Made by a program: the position numbers and the translations under genes
NCBI GenBank assembly: GCA_963579025.1
Contig: CAUZFZ010000014.1
Location: 35,115-99,114, forward strand
Origin: CAUZFZ01 sp963579025
GTDB taxonomy: Bacteria > Planctomycetota > Planctomycetia > Planctomycetales > Planctomycetaceae
Direction of reading: 5' to 3'
DNA: 64,000 bases
Shown: positions 45,883 through 52,925 of the stretch, piece by piece
How positions within the stretch are numbered: the stretch's first letter is position 1
Layout of the letters: every line of letters begins with the position of its first letter
The notes under the pieces: generated by a model
Seen by the model: the letters and a program-made list of their open reading frames with translations, nothing else
Databases searched by the model: none
What the model was told of the DNA's origin: nothing

Positions 45883-47307
45883 ATGTCAGAGTCTCAATCC
45901 GTGGCTCAGTTCATTGAGCGCTGGGCTGCGTCCGGGGCTGCTGAGCGGGCGAATTATCAGCTTTTCCTGTCGGAGCTTTGTGAGCTGATCGGGGCACAGC
46001 ATCCCGAACCGACGAAGCCGGACATCTCGGAAAACGCCTACGTCTTTGAGCGGGATGTCACATTCCAGAATCCGGACGGGACGACCAGTTCCGGACGGAT
46101 CGACCTCTACAAACGCGGCTGCTTTGTGCTGGAAGCGAAACAGGGCAGCGAGCAGGCGGAGGCAGCGAATGAACTGCGACTTTCGGACGCACCGAAGAAG
46201 AAGCACAAACGCGGGACCGCCACACGGGGGACGAAGAGCTGGGATGATGCGATGGTCAAAGCCCGCGGTCAGGCAGAGCAGTACGCCAAAGCTCTACCCA
46301 CGGACGAAGGCTGGCCACCGTTTCTGATCGTGGTCGACGTGGGGCATTCCATCGAGCTGTTCTCGGACTTCACCCGGTCGGGCAAAACGTATCTGCACTT
46401 TCCCGATCCCGGCAGCTACCGCATCCGGCTGGACCAGCTTGCCAATGACGATCAGCGCGAGAAACTCCGCGCCGTGTGGGCAGACCCGTTGTCGCTCGAC
46501 CCGAGCCGGCGTTCCGCCAAAGTCACGCGCGAGCTGGCGGACCGACTGGCACGGCTGGCGAAGTCACTGGAAGCGTCCGGCGATGAGGCGTCCCGCGTCT
46601 CTCAGTTTCTGATGCGGTGCCTGTTTACGATGTTTGCCGAAGATGTTGACCTGATCCCCGCCGCCAGCTTCACGGAACTACTGGAAAGTCTGCGGGGCGA
46701 CACGGGCAACTTCCCGGAGATGGTGCGTTCGCTGTGGGAGTCGATGGACACGGGCGGGTTCTCGCCGATCCTGCGGGCGAAGCTGCGCCGGTTCAACGGC
46801 GGCCTGTTTGAGGATTGCGAAGCGTTGCCGCTGAATGACGATCAACTCGAACTGCTGATCGAAGCGGGCAAGGCGAACTGGCGGGAAGTGGAGCCGGCCA
46901 TCTTCGGCACGTTGCTGGAACGGGCACTCGACCCGATCGAACGCCACAAGCTGGGCGCCCACTACACGCCGCGCGCCTACGTCGAGCGTCTGGTCATGCC
47001 AACGATCATTGACCCGTTGCGGGACGAGTGGGACGCGGTGCGGACCGCTGCGGTCACACTGGCGACCCGGGGCACACCGCACGCATCAGTGACACTGGCG
47101 ATTGCAACTGCAATCATGCGGTCGGTTTGTCACGATGAAGGTCGCAGTTCCACTCAACCGAATTCTCGAGTATGGACACGATTTCGACTGAGAAACGAAG
47201 TCAAGTTATGGCGCGAGTTCGGAGCACGAACACTTCGCCCGAAAAACGCCTTAGATCGATGCTTCACAGGGTGGACTGTCGATTCAGACTACACCGAAAG
47301 GAACTGA
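45883..47307 (+). pseudogene. Type II R-M class I SAM-dependent DNA methyltransferase, truncated N-terminal part
   Basis: The start at ATG 45883 (MSESQSVAQFIERWAASG). The first ~395 residues match the N-terminal half of the large (1000+ residue) methyltransferases of fused Type II R-M proteins: YVFERDVTFQNPDGTTSSGRID, RGCFVLEAKQGSE (a D-x-n-ExK nuclease-like site) and GTLLERALDPIERHKLGAHYTPRAYVE. Homology stops near 47070, just before the expected SAM motif I, so there is no catalytic methyltransferase domain. The last ~75 codons read an unrelated frame through the vsr fragment. The matching C-terminal tail lies at 49147-49437. Almost certainly non-functional as a methylase. Confidence 0.8.
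47172..47307 (+). pseudogene. vsr: vsr DNA mismatch endonuclease, 5' fragment
   Basis: The frame from ATG 47172 encodes MDTISTEKRSQVMARVRSTN followed by TSPEKRLRSMLH and FRLHRKEL, the conserved N-terminus of Vsr very-short-patch repair nucleases (45 residues). The sequence then departs where LPGKPD should follow; the catalytic core is missing. The break coincides with the ribosome site of the next gene (about 47304-47310). Vsr normally accompanies a cytosine methyltransferase, which is not intact here. Confidence 0.75.
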
Positions 47308-47310
47308 CTG

Positions 47311-47556
47311 ATGACACAGTACGTAGTGGTTTCCTGGGACCCTTCGGAGCGGCAAGTGTTTTACGACGTGGTTCCAGCAGTCTCAGAAGTCGAGGCCAGC
47401 AATCGAATTGAATCTTTACGGGGGTACTATGCGGAAGTAGTTAATATCCAGAGTGTTTCGGACTTTGGTGCACTGGCAAAGTCGCTGCAAAGATCGACGG
47501 TCGCTGGAAGTGAGGCCGTGCTTAAAGATTTAGAACATGGGATGTGCAACATCTAG
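47311..47556 (+). CDS. small hypothetical protein upstream of SRA-Mrr nuclease
   Basis: An 81-residue protein with a good ribosome site (aaaggaac) and ATG at 47311, separated by 3 bp from the nuclease gene, so the two are coupled. Sequence begins MTQYVVVSWDPSERQVFYDV and has no recognised motif. It starts exactly at the vsr break, so it arrived with the nuclease. Codon use is more AT-rich than neighbours. It may be an accessory or control protein for the nuclease. Confidence 0.6.
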   Translation: MTQYVVVSWDPSERQVFYDVVPAVSEVEASNRIESLRGYYAEVVNIQSVSDFGALAKSLQRSTVAGSEAVLKDLEHGMCNI

Positions 47557-47559
47557 GCA

Positions 47560-48603
47560 ATGCGGTTCGCAGGCATCACAAACGATGAGGCAAGTGTGTC
47601 ATTCGGTAAAGTGGTTTTTCGAGTTGGCGGGCTGTACTCGAACATCGAGATACAGAATGCACTTGAAGTTGGCAATGCCGGTGGAGTACGTGTTCGACTT
47701 GATGACAGCAAGTCGGTGAGGCGAGTAGTTCTCACGACAACAAGCCACGCGTCGCGACTTCTTTCGGAAAACCCATATCGCGACCGGATTGAGGGCGACA
47801 CTCTTACGTACACCGGGGCAGGCAGAGAGGGGAACCAAACTCTGGCGGGCGTCAATCAACGCCTGCCACAACAGATCAGCTTCGACTTCCCAATCTACGG
47901 ATTCGAGATGATCGGCAGTCGTCGCGATCGCACACTTGGGTCGAAGCGTTGGCGATTCTTGGGGCTACTCGAATATATCCGGCACTATTCTGATCAGCAG
48001 ATCGACGTTTCAAAATCTCTTCGACAGGTCTGGCTGTTTGAACTCCGGATTCTTGATCAACCAGTAGAAGTGTTTCCCGAACACGACTTTCATGTTTCGC
48101 AGATTGCACTCGACGAGAGTCGGGAAACCAATCTGACAATCGAAAGTGATCGCGAGGTCTCTGCGGGCGATTCTGATGTCGGACGTTTCACGGTAACGGA
48201 GCTTGAGTGCGCACGCCGACAATTTCTTGAGCTGACTCCAGAGGGATTCGAGCACTTCCTTTGCAGGATTCTGACGGCATCGGGTTTCGAGAATGTCGCG
48301 GTAACACGCTACAGCCAGGATGGCGGCATTGATGTAAATGCGGCTGCCGGGAAGCTCATGTGGCCAATTGCAGGACTACGCGTCCAACTCCAGGCTAAGC
48401 GATGGCTACATACTGTTGGACGAAAAGATGTTGCTGAATTGCGCGGCAGCCTCCAGCCGTTTGCTCAAGGTGCAGTTGTCACGACAAGCCACTTTTCGAG
48501 AGCTGCGGTTCACGAAGCAGACGAAAGCGGCAAGAAGCCAATCATGCTTGTAGACGGAATGGAACTGGCGAATATCGCGTTGTCGGTGGGCTGTGTGAGT
48601 TAA
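47560..48603 (+). CDS. Mrr-type restriction endonuclease with N-terminal SRA-like domain
   Basis: A 347-residue protein. The C-terminal third is a clear Mrr catalytic domain: LTPEGFEHFLCRILTASGFE (about 226), SQDGGIDVNAAAG (about 250) and the Q-x-K site in RVQLQAKRW (about 270). The N-terminal part with VGNAGGVRVRLDDS and GDTLTYTGAGREGNQTLAGV resembles SRA-like modified-base readers of the ScoMcrA type. Together they suggest a modification-dependent (Type IV) nuclease that cuts methylated foreign DNA. The gene is intact and appears AT-richer than flanking chromosome, consistent with transfer. It is preceded by a coupled 81-residue gene. Confidence 0.78.
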   Translation: MRFAGITNDEASVSFGKVVFRVGGLYSNIEIQNALEVGNAGGVRVRLDDSKSVRRVVLTTTSHASRLLSENPYRDRIEGDTLTYTGAGREGNQTLAGVNQRLPQQISFDFPIYGFEMIGSRRDRTLGSKRWRFLGLLEYIRHYSDQQIDVSKSLRQVWLFELRILDQPVEVFPEHDFHVSQIALDESRETNLTIESDREVSAGDSDVGRFTVTELECARRQFLELTPEGFEHFLCRILTASGFENVAVTRYSQDGGIDVNAAAGKLMWPIAGLRVQLQAKRWLHTVGRKDVAELRGSLQPFAQGAVVTTSHFSRAAVHEADESGKKPIMLVDGMELANIALSVGCVS

Positions 48604-48703
48604 ACAAGCGACGGAGGGCAACTGACGACGCTATCGCCGTTCGGGTGTATGCATTGGCCGTCAAGAGAGTCCTGTCGCTGAGACAATTGGCCAGCAAGGA
48701 CGA

Positions 48704-49150
48704 TTGGTGATCGCAAAGGCGAATCGCCGCGAAGACTACTCTCGACCACTTTACGTCGGCAAAGCTGTTCCGTCAGGGGCGAGAAAAGGCGGATATGATG
48801 TTGATGCCTCACCCGGTAACGTCCTCTATCGTCGCCTGATGCAGCATTCGGAATCCATTTCCCAAGCTGAAAACCTTGATCTATCCGACTTTGCCTGCCG
48901 ATGGCTGGTCGTCGATGACATTTGGATTCCGCTTGGAGAGTCGCTGCTGATTAACAGATTATCGCCAGTCTGGAATCAAGCGTTGGATGGCTTCGGAAAC
49001 CATGATCCCGGCAAAGGTCGTTATGGCGGACAGCGGCCACCATGGGATGTTCTTCATCCCGGACGAGTTTGGGCTACCCGATTCAAAGATAATGCGAAGT
49101 CGCCTGAAGAAATCATCGCCCGTGTCAGAAAGCATCTTGGGGTCGGATGA
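48704..49150 (+). pseudogene. Eco29kI-family restriction endonuclease, N-terminus lost or frameshifted
   Basis: The 148-residue frame (TTG 48704) contains the second half of an Eco29kI-type GIY-YIG nuclease: RPLYVGKAVPSGARKGG, NVLYRRLMQHSESI, DIWIPLGESLLINRLSPVWN and DGFGNHDPGKGR with WDVLHPGR. Eco29kI is about 214 residues, with a G-[IV]-Y-A-L strand about 30 residues before the YVGKA motif. Here that strand is not in frame; a VYALA-like sequence occurs upstream in another frame. No cognate methyltransferase is present. Either a non-standard start or, more likely, a decayed gene. It overlaps the next frame by 4 bp. Confidence 0.7.
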
Positions 49151-49437
49151 ACGGTCGCTGGCCGGTCACGCTGACCGACGACGATCAACCGGCAGAGATG
49201 GCCAAAGCCACGAAGAAAGCGGCGAAAGTGAAGAAGCTGCCGCTACCCGCCAGCCTCCCCGAACAGGTGGTGGCCATTCGCCAGCAACTGGCCACCAGCC
49301 GCGACCCGCTCACAGCCGCCAGCATGGCCCAACGCTTCTCCCGAGCCAAAGCCGACCGCATCGAAGAACTTCTGGACTCGCTCGTGATCCTGGGATCCGC
49401 CCGCGAAGTCGAGCCCGGGAACTACGTCTCCGCCTGA
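49147..49437 (+). pseudogene. C-terminal tail of the Type II R-M methyltransferase
   Basis: A 96-codon frame with a Lys/Ala-rich linker (MAKATKKAAKVKKLPLP) and a winged-helix-like end (LPEQVVAIRQQLAT then PLTAASMAQRFSRAKADRIEELLDSLVILGSA). This is the usual C-terminal tail of the same methyltransferase family whose N-terminal part is at 45883. It has no function of its own that I can propose. It shows that the intervening genes replaced the middle of one gene. Confidence 0.65.
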
Positions 49438-49964
49438 TGGTCCGAGTGATGGCAGCGGAAAGCGAGAAAAGGGGACGAGGCTCAGTTTCGTAGAGGTGAG
49501 AAAACGGATGGATGGCGAACGCAGGCCGAAGCAAGCACCTGCGAGGATTCACCGTCGGGCAACCCGAATCTGGATCTGTTGAACAGGGACTTGAAGTCAG
49601 GCCGAACACGCGATCTGAACTCAACGTCCGCACCGGCGGCGACAGCCTTCAGTCGTACTGTGAGCGTCGGTGCGGATGAATCCGTGACGGAAAGTCCGGC
49701 GGCTGGTCGCAGTTGAGGACCGATGCTTCCAGACAGTCGGGACGGACCAGACGTGCCAGGTGGACGTGCGGGTTATCGCGGCCACGAATCGTCCGCTCCG
49801 CGACATGGTCGAACAGGGCATCAGTCCCACATGGCTACGGAACAGGCTCAAACACTTCGGAGTGTGAACGTGATACCATACCGTCGTCTAAAGCACGTGC
49901 GGGAAATACCATGTGCCGCTCGTCGTATGGGCTGCTGTCTTCGGACGTCGCGGGAATCAGAATC
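49438..49964. other. intergenic right border of the restriction island
   Basis: No intact gene in 527 bp. 49706-49867 is a relic of a sigma-54 activator (listed separately). The part at 49441-49700 shows nothing I recognise. The ribosome site for the DUF1501 gene is weak (cgggaatcagaatc). Confidence 0.6.
49706..49867 (+). pseudogene. sigma-54-dependent activator AAA+ domain, fragment
   Basis: One frame over 54 codons reads EDRCFQTVGTDQTCQVDVRV then IAATNRPLRDMVEQG. This is the Walker B-distal/sensor I segment of sigma-54 activators (E-x-x-F-x-x-VG...VDVRVIAATNRDL). An in-frame stop lies just upstream (49685-49687) and the frame ends at TGA 49865-49867. No GAFTGA motif or HTH is present. A decayed fragment, possibly left by the recombination that formed the island. 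Confidence 0.65.
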
Positions 49965-51335
49965 ATGAATGACTCACCGAATTCATTTTCACGCCGTGAA
50001 ATGCTGCGACGCGTGGGTGGTGGCTTCGGCATGCTGGGGCTTTCCGGCCTTTTGCAGCAGTCGGCTTCCGGCGCGACCGGTCTGCCGCATTTCGCGCCGC
50101 GAGCCAAACGGGCGATCTTCCTCTTTATGAGTGGAGGACCATCCCAGGTCGACACGTTCGATCCAAAGCCACTGCTGAAGAAGCTGGAAGGTCAGAAGCC
50201 ACCGGGAGCCGATATTCGCACCGCTTCACCGACGGCCGGCCTGATGCCGTCACCCGTTCGCTTCATTCCGTCGGGTCAGTCCGGGATACCCGTCTCAGAG
50301 CATCTGCCGCGAACCGCCCGACATATCGATGACATGGCGGTCGTTCGGTCGATGCACACGGACTTTCCGAATCATGCACCCGCGCTGTGCATGATGAACC
50401 TGGGCGTACTGACTCCGACTCGACCAAGCCTTGGGTCGTGGACCTCATACGGGCTGGGAACTGAAAACCAGGATCTGCCGGGCTATATCGCGCTGTGTCC
50501 AGGCAAACCAGTCGTCGGCCCGAAACTTTGGGGTGCGGCGTTCCTTCCGGGCCAGCACCAGGCCACGCACATCAATCACTCGGATCTGACGCCCGCAAAA
50601 ATGATTCCGCATCTGAAGAACGAGTTCCTCGCGCGGGACGAGCAGCGGGCGCAGCTCGATCTGATCAAGCGGATCAATCAGTTGCATCGAGCGTCGCGGC
50701 CCGGTGACGACTCGCTGGAAACGCGCATCCGGTCGATGGAGCTGGCGTTTCGCATGCAGTACGAGGCACTCGATACGTTCGACATTTCTCAGGAGACCGA
50801 GGCGACTCAGGCTGCCTACGGCACGAGTCAGTTTTCGAAGGCATGCCTGCTCTCGCGACGACTCAGTGAGAAGGGCGTGCGGTTTGTCCAGGTCTTTTAC
50901 GGAAACCGTCAGCCCTGGGACACGCATAGCAAACACAACGCCGGCAACGAACGTCTGTGCAAAGATATCGACCGACCGGTGGCTCAATTACTGACGGACC
51001 TGAAGCAACGCGGCCTGCTGGATGAGACACTTGTCATCTGGGGCGGCGAATTCGGGCGCACGCCGACGTCACAAAGTGGCGACGGACGGGACCACAATCC
51101 GAACGGCTTCTGCATGTGGCTGGCCGGAGGCGGCATCAAAGGCGGCACCATCCATGGCGCATCCGACGACTTCGGCTTTACGGCCGTCGAGGACAAAGTC
51201 CACGTCCACGATCTGCACGCCACGATCCTGCACCTCTTCGGCCTGGATCACGAGCGACTGACGTACCCGTACAGCGGACGCGACTTCCGCCTGACGGATG
51301 TTGAAGGCCACGTCGTGAAAAACATTCTGGCCTGA
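49965..51335 (+). CDS. Tat-exported DUF1501 protein
   Basis: The start at ATG 49965 gives a twin-arginine signal SRREMLRRVGGGFGMLGLSG (residues 9-28). The DUF1501 (alkaline-phosphatase-like fold) body has RAIFLFMSGGPSQVDTFDPK, SVRSMHTDFPNHAPA-type His sites, LVIWGGEFGRTPTSQSGDGRDHN and a C-terminal HDLHATILHLFGLDHERLTY, retaining metal-ligand Asp/His residues of the sulfatase/phosphatase superfamily. 456 residues, usual length. Such genes normally follow a PSD1 gene directly; here 4.5 kb of restriction genes intervene. Confidence 0.92.
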   Translation: MNDSPNSFSRREMLRRVGGGFGMLGLSGLLQQSASGATGLPHFAPRAKRAIFLFMSGGPSQVDTFDPKPLLKKLEGQKPPGADIRTASPTAGLMPSPVRFIPSGQSGIPVSEHLPRTARHIDDMAVVRSMHTDFPNHAPALCMMNLGVLTPTRPSLGSWTSYGLGTENQDLPGYIALCPGKPVVGPKLWGAAFLPGQHQATHINHSDLTPAKMIPHLKNEFLARDEQRAQLDLIKRINQLHRASRPGDDSLETRIRSMELAFRMQYEALDTFDISQETEATQAAYGTSQFSKACLLSRRLSEKGVRFVQVFYGNRQPWDTHSKHNAGNERLCKDIDRPVAQLLTDLKQRGLLDETLVIWGGEFGRTPTSQSGDGRDHNPNGFCMWLAGGGIKGGTIHGASDDFGFTAVEDKVHVHDLHATILHLFGLDHERLTYPYSGRDFRLTDVEGHVVKNILA

Positions 51336-51347
51336 GAGAGACACAAC

Positions 51348-51438
51348 AGGCCGGAACAGGCAACTCGCAGTTCCGGCGCTCGATGTGTCAGAAACACGCC
51401 CAGATCGCCGGAACTGCGCTGCGCTTGTTCCGGCCTAC
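51348..51438. repeat. family A palindrome, copy 2 (diverged)
   Basis: Left arm aggccggaacaggcaactcg (51348 on) and right arm ending gcgcttgttccggcctac (51438) match copy 1, with several mismatches and a 29-nt loop. It lies between the convergent DUF1501 and lactonase-type genes. Confidence 0.85.
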
Positions 51439-51452
51439 GACGCGCACGTCGC

Positions 51453-52607
51453 TCACTTCTTGATGCACATCACCCAGATCGGGCCCTCACCACAGTCATA
51501 TGTGGTGATCCGATCGAGAGCACCGGTCTTCTGATTGATTCGGTACGCGGCCAAGTTGTGTGAACGCTGTCCCGCTGCGTAGACGAATTGGCCCAGAACA
51601 TCGATCGTGAACGATCTGGGAAAATTGACGGTCGGGTAATGACCGATCAGCGTCATGCGGCCGGTCTTCGGATCGATTGAGAATCCCGCCAAAGTGTCTT
51701 TGGCCTGCTTCGGATCGTCGTACTTGTTGACGTCGCGGTTCGACACATAAGCGAAGCGGCCATTCGGTGTGATGTTGATGTCGGCGGCGGCACTGTTTCC
51801 CTTGAAGTCGGGCGGCAACGCCGACAGCGTCTGGACCAGCTTGAGGCGACCGGTCTTCGGGTCGAACTCCCACGCCGAGATGCCTCCGCCGCGTTCATTC
51901 GACGTGTAGGCCATGTTCAGTGTCGGATGGTGGGCGTAGTGCCTGGGCTGATGATAGCTGTGATCCTCGTCCGGCCCCGAAACACTCGGTGGATCGAGTG
52001 GATTCAGCTTGCCGGATTTTACGTCCAGCCCAAACTGAAAGACCTTGTTCGGGCTGGTGTGCGGGACGTACACAAATTTTCCCGATGGGTCGATTTCAAT
52101 GCAGTGAGCCGTTGCGGCCGTCTTCTGCAGGTACGTCATCTCGCTCGTGCAGATGCCGTCTTTGATTCGATACGCAGTGACTTCGCCAGGTCCGTAATGA
52201 GCGGCCAGCAGCACGGTGCCCGTCTTGTCGGCGCGGATGTACGGGGCTCGGGCATTAATCGTGCCCGTGCCAATGACGGTCAGTGATCCGTCCTTCGCTC
52301 GCTTGAGCGTAGCCACCTCGGCCACTTGAGCATTCTTGTCGTCGCGCCGAGTCATGGCCGCGTAAATCAGTGACCCGTCGGGAGATTGAGACATCGGACC
52401 GGCATTGCCCGCCAGGTCGACACTGCTTTGTTTCGTCAACTTTCCAGATTCGGCATCGAGAGCGTAAACGTCGATGCGTTTCTCAGTCGCCGAAGCCAGA
52501 TACAACACTTGCTCAGCAGAAGCAGCGTTCGTTGCGGATGAGGATGTCGTCAGGCCCATTGTCATGATTGTCAGATACACCAAGATGAATCGAATACGTC
52601 GCTGCAT
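51453..52607 (-). CDS. secreted lactonase-type seven-bladed beta-propeller
   Basis: I use the ATG at 52607, which opens a signal peptide (FILVYLTIMTMGLTTSSSATNAASA); the longer frame upstream lacks one. The 384 residues repeat propeller blades with strands such as IDVYALDAESGKLTKQ, VTAYRIKDGICTS, FGLDVKSGKLNPLDP, AWEFDPKTGRLKLVQT and FSIDPKTGRMTLIGHY. This is the 6-phosphogluconolactonase (Pgl/YbhE) type fold. Secretion makes a role in the cytosolic pentose phosphate path unlikely; sugar-lactone or polysaccharide binding is more plausible. The gene is bracketed by two family A palindromes. Confidence 0.85.
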   Translation of the reverse strand: MQRRIRFILVYLTIMTMGLTTSSSATNAASAEQVLYLASATEKRIDVYALDAESGKLTKQSSVDLAGNAGPMSQSPDGSLIYAAMTRRDDKNAQVAEVATLKRAKDGSLTVIGTGTINARAPYIRADKTGTVLLAAHYGPGEVTAYRIKDGICTSEMTYLQKTAATAHCIEIDPSGKFVYVPHTSPNKVFQFGLDVKSGKLNPLDPPSVSGPDEDHSYHQPRHYAHHPTLNMAYTSNERGGGISAWEFDPKTGRLKLVQTLSALPPDFKGNSAAADINITPNGRFAYVSNRDVNKYDDPKQAKDTLAGFSIDPKTGRMTLIGHYPTVNFPRSFTIDVLGQFVYAAGQRSHNLAAYRINQKTGALDRITTYDCGEGPIWVMCIKK

Positions 52608-52925
52608 GGTTTGATCGCCCCTGTGGATACATGTTGCTGAACGAGGACAGACCCGGCGTCTGCCTGTGTTTGTGGATGACTCCAACGTCTGGCTGGTGAG
52701 ACTACCAAATGTGCCACACGGGAGCATACGCTGGGGAATTGCGGTGTACCTCTTCGTACACCTCGTTCTCAGTTTCCTGTCAGCGTGCACGCGTCCTGTA
52801 GGTCGGAACCAGTCCCGCGCAGTTCCGGCAGGGGCGCTGGATCGCTGCCGGAACTGCGCGGAGCTTGTTCCGGCCTACGTTTGGCAACGCGCGTTTGTTT
52901 CTGACCGATTGCCAGCCGCCTGCCT
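52608..52925. other. intergenic region with family A palindrome copy 3
   Basis: Divergent gap between the lactonase-type gene and the membrane glycosyltransferase. The palindrome occupies 52798-52878; the rest holds promoter DNA for both sides but no recognisable consensus. Confidence 0.6.
52798..52878. repeat. family A palindrome, copy 3
   Basis: The left arm gtaggtcggaaccagtcccg (52798 on) pairs with the right arm ending ggagcttgttccggcctac (52878). The right arm is identical to copy 1 over 32 nt, while the left arm has diverged. Confidence 0.88.
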
